A DNA stretch of 64,000 nt from Neisseria perflava (GTDB lineage Bacteria; Pseudomonadota; Gammaproteobacteria; Burkholderiales; Neisseriaceae). The position numbers and the translations under genes are program-made. The notes beneath the pieces were generated by a model that was not told the DNA's origin, did not search any database, and saw only the letters and a program-made list of their open reading frames with translations. Location of the stretch: contig NZ_CP136962.1 of NCBI RefSeq assembly GCF_002863305.2, positions 868,001-932,000 on the forward strand. The letters are read 5' to 3'. Shown one piece after another: positions 54,786 to 64,000 of this stretch. Within the stretch, counting starts at the first letter, position 1; each line of letters begins with the position of its first letter.

Positions 54786-56747
54786 TTATACAGATTTATC
54801 TGTTTTGTCTGCTTCTACTGACTCAGTATTCTGAACCTCATTTTGCTCAACAGGTTCAGCAGCTTCAGCAATAGGTGCTTCAGACTCTTCTACTTTGTCA
54901 TCACGGACATTGTGGCTGTAATCTTTAGGCGGGCTAGGTTGTTTACCGGCCATAATTTCCAAAACTTGGTCTCGATCGATAGTTTCCCAATCCATCAGTG
55001 CTTTGCACATGGTTTCCATCTTATCGCGATTTTCATCCAAGATTTTGTAAGCCACTTGGTATTGCTCATCCAAAATACGGCGGATTTCCGCATCGATATC
55101 TTGTTGGGTTTTCTCGGAAATATTTTGAGAACGGGTTACGCTGCGACCCAAGAATACTTCACCTTCGTTCTCAGCATAAACCATCACACCCATTTTGTCG
55201 CTCATACCATAACGCGTTACCATCTCGCGTGCCATTTGAGTTGCACGCTCGAAGTCGTTAGATGCGCCGGTAGAAATACGGCCAATAAAAATATCTTCAG
55301 CAATACGGCCACCAAACAAGATTGAGAGCTGGCTCAACATTTGATCTTTGTACATACTGATGCGGTCACGCTCAGGCAGTTGCCAAGTCAAACCCAATGC
55401 ACGGCCACGAGGCATAATCGTTACTTTGTGAACCGGATCGGTAAACGGCAGGCTTTCCGCTACGATTGCATGACCGGCCTCATGATAGGCTGTCGCACGT
55501 TTTTCATCTTCGTGCATTACCATACTGCGACGCTCCGGACCCATGTAGATTTTGTCTTTAGCATCTTCAAAGTCGCTTTGATCGACTTTAACTTTATTAC
55601 GACGGCCGGCAAACAAAGCTGCTTCATTGACCAAGTTTGCCAAATCCGCACCTGAAAAACCAGGTGTACCGCGTGCTAAAGAAGTCAAATCTACGGATGC
55701 ATCCAAAGGTACTTTTTTAGCGTGTACTTTCAAGATTTGCTCACGGCCACGGATATCAGGCAATGGAACAACGACTTGACGGTCAAAACGGCCCGGACGC
55801 TGCAACGCAGGGTCAAGTACATCAGGACGGTTGGTTGCTGCGATCACAATAACAGTTTGGTTGCTTTCAAAACCATCCATTTCAACCAATAATTGGTTTA
55901 ATGTTTGCTCACGCTCATCATTGCCACCGCCCAAACCGGCACCGCGCTGACGGCCGACAGCATCAATTTCATCGATAAAGATGATACATGGCGCGTTTTT
56001 CTTGGCCTGCTCGAACATATCGCGGACACGGCTCGCGCCGACACCGACAAACATTTCTACGAAATCAGAACCTGAAATACTGAAGAATGGCACACCAGCC
56101 TCACCAGCAATCGCTTTAGCCAGCAATGTTTTACCCGTACCGGGGCTGCCTGCTAACAAAATACCGCGCGGCACACGACCGCCTAAGCTTTGATAACGAT
56201 TGGGTGCTTTCAAATAATCTACGATTTCTTGTACTTCTTCTTTTGCCTCATCACAACCGGCAACATCTGCAAAAGTCACTTTATTGGAATCTTTATCCAA
56301 CAAACGTGCACGGCTTTTACCAAAAGAGAATGCGCCGCCTTTACCGCCACCGCCGCTTTGCATGCGCATGAAGTAGAACCATGCGCCAATCAACAACAAA
56401 ACAGGCAGCAGGCTGTAAAACAGACTGGCCAGCATGCTTGGTTTTTCTTCCGGAGTCACTTTGACGCGTACTTTGTTATCCAACAGTGTTTTAACCAAGT
56501 TGTCATCCAAAGGCGCATTGGTATAGAAGGCAGTTTTATCGGTGCGCTCACCTTTAATCAGATAGCCGCTGACAACAGATCCTTCAATATTGACATTGGA
56601 TACTTCGCCACTATTAACTTGCTGAATAAATTGAGAATATTCGATTTGCTGTTTATCTTCCTGCTTATCGCTGAGTGCATTGAATGCTGCTAAAAGCATA
56701 GCACCACCCACTACCCAGACTAATATGTTTTTAATGGTATTCCCCAC
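54786..56747 (-). CDS. ftsH: ATP-dependent zinc metalloprotease FtsH
   Basis: Membrane-anchored AAA protease of 653 residues. Two N-terminal helices (about 7-24 and 105-125) flank a periplasmic domain. The AAA module has [30 protein letters not shown] and a [13 protein letters not shown] second region of homology. The zinc site is HEAGH (His422, Glu423, His426). The C-terminal ~50 residues are a variable acidic tail. It is adjacent to rlmE with a 70-bp gap, the common rlmE-ftsH pairing. Confidence 0.97.
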   Translation of the reverse strand: MGNTIKNILVWVVGGAMLLAAFNALSDKQEDKQQIEYSQFIQQVNSGEVSNVNIEGSVVSGYLIKGERTDKTAFYTNAPLDDNLVKTLLDNKVRVKVTPEEKPSMLASLFYSLLPVLLLIGAWFYFMRMQSGGGGKGGAFSFGKSRARLLDKDSNKVTFADVAGCDEAKEEVQEIVDYLKAPNRYQSLGGRVPRGILLAGSPGTGKTLLAKAIAGEAGVPFFSISGSDFVEMFVGVGASRVRDMFEQAKKNAPCIIFIDEIDAVGRQRGAGLGGGNDEREQTLNQLLVEMDGFESNQTVIVIAATNRPDVLDPALQRPGRFDRQVVVPLPDIRGREQILKVHAKKVPLDASVDLTSLARGTPGFSGADLANLVNEAALFAGRRNKVKVDQSDFEDAKDKIYMGPERRSMVMHEDEKRATAYHEAGHAIVAESLPFTDPVHKVTIMPRGRALGLTWQLPERDRISMYKDQMLSQLSILFGGRIAEDIFIGRISTGASNDFERATQMAREMVTRYGMSDKMGVMVYAENEGEVFLGRSVTRSQNISEKTQQDIDAEIRRILDEQYQVAYKILDENRDKMETMCKALMDWETIDRDQVLEIMAGKQPSPPKDYSHNVRDDKVEESEAPIAEAAEPVEQNEVQNTESVEADKTDKSV

Positions 56748-56817
56748 TGAACAGGCTCCATGGTTACAAAATAAATAAAATCAAGGGAAAGAATTTTAAA
56801 GCACCCACCCTACATTG

Positions 56818-57438
56818 TCAGCGTTTATTTTTACCTAATAGGTAAATCTCACTGGAACGATTGCGGGAAGCATCCGGCTTTCGAGTTTGTACACTGGCAA
56901 AAAATTCACGCATAGCCGCCGTATACTCTTGATAACCCGCGCCTTGAAACACCTTCACTAAAAAACTGCCTCCGGTTTTCAAATGTTGGGAAGCAAAATC
57001 CAAAGCCAGTTCACACAAATAAAAACTGCGTGCCTGGTCGGTTACGGCATTGCCTGACATATTGGGTGCCATATCACAGATTACAAGGTCTAACGGACGA
57101 TTATCTAATAAGGCTTCAAACTGTTCCAAAACAGCATCCTCCCTAAAGTCGCCCTGAATAAACGACACGCCTTCAATAGCATCCATCGGCAAAATATCCA
57201 AAGCAAACACTGCCCCTGTTTTACCGACCAGCTTGGCCGCTACCTGTGACCAACTTCCCGGCGCGCTGCCCAAATCCGCCAAAACCGTACCCGGCTTGAT
57301 TAATTTATCTTTTTGATTGATTTCCAATAATTTATAAGCCGCTCTGGCACGATATCCGTCTTTTTGTGCCATATGGACATAATGATCGTTGACGTGCTCA
57401 TGCAGCCATGCTTTTGAAGATTTTGAGCGTACAGCCAT
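56818..57438 (-). CDS. rlmE: 23S rRNA 2'-O-ribose methyltransferase RlmE
   Basis: FtsJ-family SAM enzyme of 206 residues that methylates U2552. The SAM site ADLGSAPGSWSQV, DLVICDMAPNMSG and the final GGSFLVKVFQG carry the catalytic K-D-K-E set. Transcribed towards ftsH and probably cotranscribed with it; divergent from yhbY across 110 bp. Confidence 0.95.
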   Translation of the reverse strand: MAVRSKSSKAWLHEHVNDHYVHMAQKDGYRARAAYKLLEINQKDKLIKPGTVLADLGSAPGSWSQVAAKLVGKTGAVFALDILPMDAIEGVSFIQGDFREDAVLEQFEALLDNRPLDLVICDMAPNMSGNAVTDQARSFYLCELALDFASQHLKTGGSFLVKVFQGAGYQEYTAAMREFFASVQTRKPDASRNRSSEIYLLGKNKR

Positions 57439-57549
57439 CTTGATTTGAAATGCTTAAGTTAAAATCAGCATTGTACGTTATTTCCCCCGTAAATGTTCTA
57501 AATCGCGTACAATATAGCCATTATTCTTTTTAATTGGATACTTATCAAA

Positions 57550-57837
57550 ATGAGCGACAACAAATTAAGCACCAAAGAAATTTTGGCCTTGAAAGCCCAA
57601 GCACACCACCTCCACCCTGTCGTTATGGTTGGCCAACAAGGCTTGACCGACTCGGTCATCAAAGAAACCGATGCCGCATTGACAGCGCACGAATTGATTA
57701 AAGTCCGTGTTTTTGGGGATGATCGTGCTGAACGTATTGAAATTTGTGATACCCTGTGTGAAACACTGGGTGCTCAACTGGTGCAACATATTGGCAAATT
57801 ACTTGTTTTGTGGCGTAAAAAACCGGATGATAAATAA
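57550..57837 (+). CDS. yhbY: CRM-domain RNA-binding protein YhbY
   Basis: 95 residues, consisting of a single CRS1-YhbY domain with the family signature around GQQGLTDSVIKETDAALTAHELIKV. In E. coli the homologue binds pre-50S particles. Divergent arrangement with rlmE, another 50S-maturation gene, is conserved in many proteobacteria. A -10-like element lies in the AT-rich upstream gap. Confidence 0.92.
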   Translation: MSDNKLSTKEILALKAQAHHLHPVVMVGQQGLTDSVIKETDAALTAHELIKVRVFGDDRAERIEICDTLCETLGAQLVQHIGKLLVLWRKKPDDK

Positions 57838-57999
57838 TTTAAACTGAATAAACAGCAGAAGTATTTTCTCAACCCACTTTATCATATCCTTCTGTTGTAT
57901 TTATGCAGCATAAAAAAAAATTATTCCATTATTCTAAGTATAAAAGTACAAATACGGTTGCCTGTTTTTGTAAATAACCTCAAAATTACAAAATCATAA

Positions 58000-58019
58000 C
58001 GGCCGCACCCTGTCGGCCG
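58000..58019. terminator. GC-rich hairpin without uptake sequence
   Basis: cggccg/cggccg with an 8-nt loop, followed by an AT-rich attattttatt. It lies between yhbY and the Sel1 gene, in an otherwise featureless 225-bp gap. Confidence 0.55.
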
Positions 58020-58062
58020 ATTATTTTATTCCTAATCCTTCACAAAATATAAAAGCAAACCG

Positions 58063-59490
58063 ATGAATGCTCAACAATATGAAGAATCTTTTCTGCTAGC
58101 AGAAAAATTAATCACTCAAGACCCACCTGACTTTGCACGAGCCATCCCTTTGCTCTGCGAAGCAGCAGAAGCCGGACATATTGAGGCTGCATTTCAGCTG
58201 GCAGGATGCCTGATCGAACACCACGAAAATGCGCAAGATTTAGCAATTGCTGTCTCATATCTCAAACAAGCTGCCCAAGCCGGTCATCCATATGCTCGTT
58301 ACAACCTTCTGCAAATAGAAGAAAGCAGAGGGATTGCAATAGAAGATTTAGTTGACGCCTATCAAGAGCTTGCCGAAGAAGGATTGGCTCCTGCCCAACT
58401 GCGCCTGATGCGTTTATATGCAGATAACGGCAATGACCAAGAAGCCGTCAAATGGGCATTGAAAGCTACCGAACAACAAAATCCTCAGGCACAATATTTC
58501 TTAGCCCAGCATTACCAATATTCCAGCTCTCCCGATTTGGAATATTCCCATAAACTTTATCAGCAATCCGCTGCACAGGGATTTATTGCGGCACACTGGC
58601 AACTCGGCCTTCAATACAAATTGGGGCAAGGTGTTGCACAAAACCCTGAAAAAGCAATCGAACATTTACGTATCGCCGCCGATTACGACATTGTTCCGGC
58701 GCAAACTTCTCTTGCAGAACTCTTAGCCGCATCAAATCCTGCTGAAGCATTGGAATGGTTTGAAAAAGCTGCCGAACAAGGTGACAGCAATGCGCATGTA
58801 GCACTTGCCGAAATATATCTATTGGGTAAAAACACCGAGCGGGACCCTCAAAAGGCCTATCAGCACGCTAAATTTGCAGCGGATCAAAATGATCCGGAAG
58901 GTTTGCGTCTTTTAGGTGATATCCATCGTTATGGATTGGGACGAGCAGTTGATGCAGACACAGCGCGTCAATATTATCAACGCTCGGCTGATTTAGGTAA
59001 TCTTGTCGCCTACCAAAAACTTCTGTCTGACAGCGCATTGAATAACCAGCAAAACTATGAACTGACGAAAGAAATCGCCCTCCAACGTCAAGAGGCTGAA
59101 CGTCTATACAAGCTGGCATTTGCAGCGCACTATGGCTTAAAACGCCAACAAAATTACGCTGAAGCACTGGATCTATACCACCAATCCGCAGAACGTGGGC
59201 ACAGCAAATCCCAAACCAATCTTGGTATGATGTATTACAGTGGACAAGGTGTACCTGTCGACTATGCCCAAGCTGCAAAATGGTTTGAAGCAGCGGCCAA
59301 ACAACGAGACACAATGGCTCAATATAATCTTGCCTGTCTGTATTATCATGGTATGGGCGTAGAAAAAGACATCAACAATGCTTGTTTCTTGCTACAAGAA
59401 GCCATCCAACATGGACATGAACAACAAGATGTTCTTAAAGAGCTTTTGGCTCAATGGAAGCAATTCGCTCAAAAGGTCTCTGCCGCTTAA
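58063..59490 (+). CDS. Sel1-repeat (tetratricopeptide-like) protein
   Basis: 475 residues consisting almost entirely of about eleven Sel1-type helical repeats (for example AAWQLG-like AAHWQLGLQYKLGQGVAQN, AHVALAEIYLLGKNTERDPQ, SQTNLGMMYYSGQGVPVDYA, AQYNLACLYYHGMGVEKDIN). There is no signal peptide or membrane segment, so it is likely a cytoplasmic scaffold for protein-protein contacts. It is not tied to a pathway by neighbours; aceE follows after a 620-bp gap. Codon use is somewhat AT-richer than the flanks. Confidence 0.85.
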   Translation: MNAQQYEESFLLAEKLITQDPPDFARAIPLLCEAAEAGHIEAAFQLAGCLIEHHENAQDLAIAVSYLKQAAQAGHPYARYNLLQIEESRGIAIEDLVDAYQELAEEGLAPAQLRLMRLYADNGNDQEAVKWALKATEQQNPQAQYFLAQHYQYSSSPDLEYSHKLYQQSAAQGFIAAHWQLGLQYKLGQGVAQNPEKAIEHLRIAADYDIVPAQTSLAELLAASNPAEALEWFEKAAEQGDSNAHVALAEIYLLGKNTERDPQKAYQHAKFAADQNDPEGLRLLGDIHRYGLGRAVDADTARQYYQRSADLGNLVAYQKLLSDSALNNQQNYELTKEIALQRQEAERLYKLAFAAHYGLKRQQNYAEALDLYHQSAERGHSKSQTNLGMMYYSGQGVPVDYAQAAKWFEAAAKQRDTMAQYNLACLYYHGMGVEKDINNACFLLQEAIQHGHEQQDVLKELLAQWKQFAQKVSAA

Positions 59491-59519
59491 AGGCCGTCTG
59501 AAATTCTAACTTCCTACAT

Positions 59520-59569
59520 AAATGACATGTCAGAGCTAAACTAAACAGCCTGTACATGTCATTTTTTTT
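59520..59569 (+). terminator. Rho-independent terminator of the Sel1 gene
   Basis: aaatgacatgt/acatgtcattt stem with a 23-nt loop and an eight-T run. An unpaired uptake sequence sits just upstream at 59491. Confidence 0.85.
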
Positions 59570-60114
59570 ATTTACCCTTCCTCAATAATCGTCATCTTCA
59601 AATCCCATTCCCTCTTAATCTCTTTAAAGTCTTCAGACACGACCTATTCTCTTTGTAAAGAATCAGATAATCTAAATTTTCCCTTTCAAACCCTAAATCC
59701 AATATAAACTTTCAATTCACAACAAAATTTGAAAAATATTTTTCGTATTCGAATCCATTTACTCAAACATTTAATACTTTTTTACTGTATCTACTCAATA
59801 TCCCGATTTAAAAACAAGCTCCATAACTCTTTTAAAAAATCTTATTTCAACCTTTACATCCTATCAATATCTACAGCATGATTTGCCAGTTTGCCCAATT
59901 ACTGATAGCATTTGCAGGTTAGCCGGTTCGTAAAAAGTTCAATTCTTTCTGATTTTCCATCAATGGCTATAACGTATTGAAAATATTTCAGTAATTAAAA
60001 CTTTTTTCGAATCTAACTCTAGGAATTTTCGTTTTTAACTCACATATGTTCACAAACGAAAATATCGGAGTAATACTCCGTCATTGAAAAACACTCAACA
60101 CAAGGATAGATATT
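59570..60114. other. AT-rich gap upstream of aceE
   Basis: About 545 bp with no supported gene on either strand and no uptake sequence, which is unusual for this genome. It contains many A/T tracts. The aceE ribosome-binding site (aagga) is at the right end. I see no clear -35/-10 pair and no recognisable PdhR-type operator. Confidence 0.6.
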
Positions 60115-62778
60115 ATGTCCACCCAATTACACGATGTTGACCCAATTGAAACCAAAGAATGGTTAGACGCGTTAAGCTCTGTTTTAGAATATGAAGGCAG
60201 CGAACGCGCCCAGTATCTGCTGGAAAGTTTGGTCAAATACAGCCGTGACAAAGGCATCCGTATGCCTCATGGCACCACTACTCCATACTTGAACACCGTT
60301 TCCGTTGAAGACGAAAAAGGCATCCCCGGCGACCAAAACATCGAACACCGTATCCGTGCATTCGTTCGTTGGAACGCTGCCGCTATCGTTTTGCGCGCAG
60401 GTAAAAAAGATTTGGAATTGGGTGGACACATTGCATCTTTCCAATCAGCCGCCACTATGTACGAAGTCGGCTTCAACCACTTCTGGAAAGCTAAAGGTGA
60501 AGGCGAAGAAGGCGATTTGGTATTCTTCCAAGGCCACGTTGCCCCTGGTATCTACGCACGCGCTTTCGTTGAAGGCCGTCTGACTGAAGACCAATTGAAC
60601 AACTTCCGTCAAGAAGTTGCCGGTCATGGTCTGCCTTCCTATCCTCACCCTCACCTGTTGCCTGACTTCTGGCAATTCCCAACCGTATCTATGGGTCTTG
60701 GCCCATTGATGGCGATTTACCAAGCCCGTTTCCTGAAATACTTGGAATCTCGCGGCCTGGCTAAAACCAAAGGCCGTAAAGTATGGGTATTCTGTGGCGA
60801 CGGCGAAATGGATGAACCTGAAAGCCAAGGTGCTATTGCTCTGGCTTCACGCGAAGGCTTGGATAACCTGGTATTCGTCATCAACTGTAACCTGCAACGT
60901 TTGGACGGTCCAGTACGCGGTAACGGCAAAATCATTCAAGAGCTGGAAGGCAACTTTGCCGGCGCCGGCTGGAATGTTGTGAAAGTCATCTGGGGTCGTC
61001 GTTGGGACCGCCTCTTGGCAAAAGACAAAGATGGCATCCTGCGCAAACGTATGGAAGAGTGCTTGGACGGTGACTACCAAACTTACAAATCCAAAGACGG
61101 TGCATACGTTCGCGAACACTTCTTCAATACGCCTGAACTGAAAGCATTGGTCGCCGATATGACTGATGAACAAATTTGGGCATTGAACCGTGGTGGCCAT
61201 GACCCTCAAAAAGTGTACAACGCTTACGACCGCGCAGTGAACCACGCTGACGGCAAACCTACTGTAATCTTGGCGAAAACCATTAAAGGTTACGGCATGG
61301 GCGCATCCGGCGAAGGTCAAAACGTTGCCCACCAAGCCAAAAAAATGGACAAAGCTTCTTTGAAACAATTCCGTGACCGCTTTGACATTCCTGTTACCGA
61401 TGAGCAAATCGACAGCGGCGACCTGCCTTACCTGACTTTTGCTCCCGACAGCGAAGAATACAAATACCTGCATGCACGCCGTGAAGCTTTGGGTGGCTAC
61501 CTGCCTCAACGCAAACCTACCCAAGAAGTTCTGGAAGTGCCTGAGTTGTCAGCATTTGAGACTCAACTGAAATCCAGCGGTGACCGTGAATTCTCAACCA
61601 CCATGGCTTTCGTCCGCATCCTGTCTACTTTGCTGAAAGACAAAAAAATCGGCAAACGCGTGGTGCCTATCGTTCCAGATGAAAGCCGTACGTTCGGTAT
61701 GGAAGGTATGTTCCGTCAATACGGTATTTGGAACCCTAAAGGCCAACAATACACCCCTCAAGATAAAGACCAACTGATGTTCTATAAAGAATCTGTTGAC
61801 GGTCAAATCTTGCAAGAAGGTATTAACGAACCAGGTGCCATGGCTGACTGGATTGCTGCTGCGACCAGCTACGCAAACAACGACTTTGCCATGATTCCTT
61901 TCTATATCTACTACTCTATGTTCGGTTTCCAACGCGTTGGCGACTTGGCATGGGCAGCAGGCGATATGCATGCACGCGGTTTCCTGCTGGGTGGTACAGC
62001 CGGCCGTACAACACTGAATGGCGAAGGTTTGCAACACGAAGACGGCCACAGCCACATTCAAGCAGACTTGATTCCAAACTGTGTAACTTACGATCCGACA
62101 TTCCAATATGAAGTAGCCGTTATCGTACACGATGGCTTGCGCCGCATGTATGTTAACCACGAAGACGTGTTCTACTACATCACCCTGATGAATGAAAACT
62201 ACACCCATCCGGACATGCCTGAAGGCGTAGAACAAGATATCCTGAAAGGTATGTACTTGCTGAAAGCCAGTGGCAAAGGCGACAAAAAAGTCCAATTGAT
62301 GGGTTCCGGTACCATCCTGCAAGAAGTAATTGCCGGTGCCGAATTGTTGAAAGCCGACTTCGGCGTAGAAGCAGACATCTGGTCTTGCCCATCATTCAAC
62401 CAGCTGCACCGCGATGCCATCGAAGTGGAACGCTTCAATCGTCTGAACCCATTGGAAACTGCAAAAGTACCGTTTGTTACTTCTCAACTGCAAGGCCATG
62501 ACGGTCCGGTTATTGCCGCTACCGACTACATCCGCAGCTATGCCGACCGTATCCGTGCCTACATCCCTAACGACTACCACGTCTTGGGTACCGATGGCTT
62601 CGGTCGTTCCGACAGCCGTGCCAACCTGCGCAGCTTCTTCGAAGTTGACCGCTACAACGTTGCCGTTGCTGCATTGAGCGCTCTGGCCGAACAGGGCAAA
62701 GTCAGCAAAGAAACCGTTCAACAAGCCATTAAAAAATATGGTATCAAAGCCGATGCAGCTCCTAGCTGGAAACGCTAA
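60115..62778 (+). CDS. aceE: Pyruvate dehydrogenase E1 component AceE
   Basis: Homodimeric thiamine-diphosphate E1 of 887 residues that decarboxylates pyruvate and reductively acetylates the lipoyl groups of AceF. The ThDP/Mg site is GDGEMDEPESQGAI to NCNLQRLDGPVRGN. The mobile loop region and the LGGTAGRTTLNGEGLQHEDGHS segment match the E. coli-type E1. The N-terminal ~50 residues (DVDPIETKEWLDALSSVLEY) form the E2-docking helix. It is followed by aceF after 148 bp that contain two uptake-sequence hairpins. Confidence 0.97.
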   Translation: MSTQLHDVDPIETKEWLDALSSVLEYEGSERAQYLLESLVKYSRDKGIRMPHGTTTPYLNTVSVEDEKGIPGDQNIEHRIRAFVRWNAAAIVLRAGKKDLELGGHIASFQSAATMYEVGFNHFWKAKGEGEEGDLVFFQGHVAPGIYARAFVEGRLTEDQLNNFRQEVAGHGLPSYPHPHLLPDFWQFPTVSMGLGPLMAIYQARFLKYLESRGLAKTKGRKVWVFCGDGEMDEPESQGAIALASREGLDNLVFVINCNLQRLDGPVRGNGKIIQELEGNFAGAGWNVVKVIWGRRWDRLLAKDKDGILRKRMEECLDGDYQTYKSKDGAYVREHFFNTPELKALVADMTDEQIWALNRGGHDPQKVYNAYDRAVNHADGKPTVILAKTIKGYGMGASGEGQNVAHQAKKMDKASLKQFRDRFDIPVTDEQIDSGDLPYLTFAPDSEEYKYLHARREALGGYLPQRKPTQEVLEVPELSAFETQLKSSGDREFSTTMAFVRILSTLLKDKKIGKRVVPIVPDESRTFGMEGMFRQYGIWNPKGQQYTPQDKDQLMFYKESVDGQILQEGINEPGAMADWIAAATSYANNDFAMIPFYIYYSMFGFQRVGDLAWAAGDMHARGFLLGGTAGRTTLNGEGLQHEDGHSHIQADLIPNCVTYDPTFQYEVAVIVHDGLRRMYVNHEDVFYYITLMNENYTHPDMPEGVEQDILKGMYLLKASGKGDKKVQLMGSGTILQEVIAGAELLKADFGVEADIWSCPSFNQLHRDAIEVERFNRLNPLETAKVPFVTSQLQGHDGPVIAATDYIRSYADRIRAYIPNDYHVLGTDGFGRSDSRANLRSFFEVDRYNVAVAALSALAEQGKVSKETVQQAIKKYGIKADAAPSWKR

Positions 62779-62783
62779 TTGAT

Positions 62784-62832
62784 GTTTCAGACGGCCTGTT
62801 TGCTTCATGCCAACATTAGGCCGTCTGGAAAC
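62784..62832 (+). repeat. Inverted uptake-sequence pair between aceE and aceF
   Basis: gtttcagacggcct ... aggccgtctggaaac. The right copy has one mismatch (tctgg). It lacks a T run, so it may only attenuate. Confidence 0.75.
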
Positions 62833-62868
62833 CAAATGTTTGAATGGTTTGAACAGACAAACTGTACC

Positions 62869-62900
62869 GATGCCGTGTGAAACAGTTTTCAGACGGCATC
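62869..62900 (+). repeat. AT-dialect uptake hairpin upstream of aceF
   Basis: gatgccgtgtgaaaca/gttttcagacggcatc. The right arm is an exact AT-dialect uptake sequence; the left has one mismatch. It lies 27 bp before the aceF ATG. Confidence 0.75.
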
Positions 62901-62926
62901 AAACTGAAAATATTAAAGGAACTCAA

Positions 62927-64000
62927 ATGAGTATCGTAGAAATCAAAGTCCCTGATATCGGCGGTCATGAAAACGTCGACATCATCGCTGTAGAAGTTAA
63001 AGCAGGCGACACCATTGCCGTTGACGACACCCTGATTACTTTAGAAACCGACAAAGCCACTATGGACGTACCTGCCGATGCAGCCGGTGTCGTAAAAGAA
63101 GTTAAAGTTAAAGTTGGCGATAAAATCTCTGAAGGCGGCGTTATTCTGACCGTTGAAACCGATGCCGCCGCTGCCGATGCAGCCCCGGCTCCTGCAGCTC
63201 CGGCTGCCGCTCCTGCCGCAGCCCCTGCAGGCGGTGCAACTGTAAAAGTCGTTGTACCGGATATTGGCGGTCATACAGATGTAGACATTATTGCCGTTGA
63301 AATTAAAGTTGGCGACACTGTTGCCGTTGACGACACTCTGATTACTCTGGAAACCGACAAAGCCACTATGGACGTACCATGTACAGAAGCCGGTGTGGTT
63401 AAAGCCGTATTTGTAAAAGTTGGCGACAAAGTATCTGAAGGTTCTGCCATTATCGAAGTAGAAACTGCCGGTTCTGCCGCAGCAGCTCCTGCTCCTGCCG
63501 CTCAAGCTGCTGCACCTGCACCAGCCGCTGCTTCAGCCCCTGCTGCCGCTCCAGCACCAGCCGCTGCGCCTGCTCCGGCTGCACCTGTAGCTGCCAAAAT
63601 TGACGAAGCTGCATTTGCCAAAGCACATGCCGGTCCTTCCGCACGCAAACTGGCACGCGAATTGGGCGTAGATCTGGGTCAAGTCAAAGGTACCGGTCTG
63701 AAAGGCCGTATCATGGGCGAAGACGTTAAAGCCTTCGTTAAATCCGTTATGCAAAGCGGTGCTGGCAAACCTGCCGCTGCCTCTTTGGGCGGTGGTCTGG
63801 ACTGGTTGCCATGGCCTAAAGTTGACTTCTCTAAATTCGGCAGCGTCGAAGTTAAAGAACTGTCTCGCATTAAGAAAATCTCCGGTCAAAACCTGTCTCG
63901 CAACTGGGTTGTGATTCCTCACGTTACCGTACACGAAGAAGCGGACATGACCGAATTGGAAGAATTCCGCAAACAGCTGAACAAAGAATGGGAACGCGAA
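62927..64000 (+). CDS. aceF: Dihydrolipoamide acetyltransferase AceF (3' truncated by window edge)
   Basis: E2 core of pyruvate dehydrogenase; 358 residues are visible and the frame runs off the right edge. It has two lipoyl domains with the modified lysines Lys43 and Lys145 (both LETDKATMDV), joined by Ala/Pro linkers. An E3/E1-binding domain (AGPSARKLARELGVDLGQVKG) follows, and the start of the catalytic acetyltransferase domain (WPKVDFSKFGSVEVKELS). A good ribosome-binding site (aaagga) precedes the ATG at 62927. The two-lipoyl layout differs from the three of E. coli. Confidence 0.95.
   Translation, partial: MSIVEIKVPDIGGHENVDIIAVEVKAGDTIAVDDTLITLETDKATMDVPADAAGVVKEVKVKVGDKISEGGVILTVETDAAAADAAPAPAAPAAAPAAAPAGGATVKVVVPDIGGHTDVDIIAVEIKVGDTVAVDDTLITLETDKATMDVPCTEAGVVKAVFVKVGDKVSEGSAIIEVETAGSAAAAPAPAAQAAAPAPAAASAPAAAPAPAAAPAPAAPVAAKIDEAAFAKAHAGPSARKLARELGVDLGQVKGTGLKGRIMGEDVKAFVKSVMQSGAGKPAAASLGGGLDWLPWPKVDFSKFGSVEVKELSRIKKISGQNLSRNWVVIPHVTVHEEADMTELEEFRKQLNKEWERE
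63015..63378 (+). repeat. Direct DNA repeat of the lipoyl-lysine region in aceF
   Basis: 63015-63072 and 63321-63378 (58 bp each, 306 bp apart) differ at only three positions, all silent in the shared AVDDTLITLETDKATMDV. Homology this high could support deletion or gene conversion between lipoyl domains. Confidence 0.85.

Overview
The window is a 64-kb chromosomal segment of a commensal Neisseria. The main evidence is the 12-base DNA uptake sequence AGGCCGTCTGAA (the AG dialect). It occurs dozens of times, mostly as inverted pairs that double as terminators. Gene content agrees: amylosucrase, lutACB, a NarQ/NarP-type pair, and tig-clpP. Amylosucrase plus the AG dialect points to the N. subflava/flavescens/sicca/mucosa side of the genus rather than N. 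meningitidis, N. gonorrhoeae or N. polysaccharea, which use the AT dialect. The species assignment is inference.

Layout. 1-6.6 kb: type I restriction-modification operon hsdM-hsdS-hsdR, with hsdM cut by the left edge. 6.7-9.9 kb: mobA (minus), then a nitrate/nitrite-type sensor kinase and response regulator. 10-13.8 kb: trmB, ilvA and a DacA-like protein whose catalytic SxxK motif is lost. 13.9-18.6 kb: the accessory spot of the window. It holds a large AT-rich secreted RTX/beta-helix protein, a decayed copy of the 3' end of ybiT, a small two-helix membrane gene flanked by an Eikenella-dialect uptake sequence, and intact ybiT. 18.8-27 kb: small exported proteins, the cysTWA sulfate transporter, ung, cca, two uncharacterised genes and uraA. 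27.1 kb: 4.5S SRP RNA with promoter and terminator. 27.5-34.4 kb: a giant FAD/Fe-S oxidoreductase convergent with lutACB for lactate oxidation. 35-39.5 kb: amylosucrase and a polar amino acid (probably cyst(e)ine) ABC transporter. 39.6-47.4 kb: yheS, two related small exported proteins, ftsK, tig, clpP. 47.5-57.8 kb: a membrane protein of the so-called site-specific recombinase family, clpB, trpS, a lipoprotein, tpx, ftsH, rlmE, yhbY. 58-64 kb: a Sel1-repeat protein, then aceE and the start of aceF.

Most of the window is housekeeping: protein quality control (tig, clpP, clpB, ftsH), RNA modification and maturation (trmB, cca, rlmE, yhbY), and central carbon metabolism (lutACB, the oxidoreductase, aceEF, ams). 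The strongest candidates for something undescribed are the 13.9-17 kb mosaic, with three uptake-sequence dialects in about 3 kb, the RTX/beta-helix protein in it, and the catalytically degenerate DacA homologue. No tRNA genes, rRNA, IS elements, prophage or CRISPR arrays were seen.
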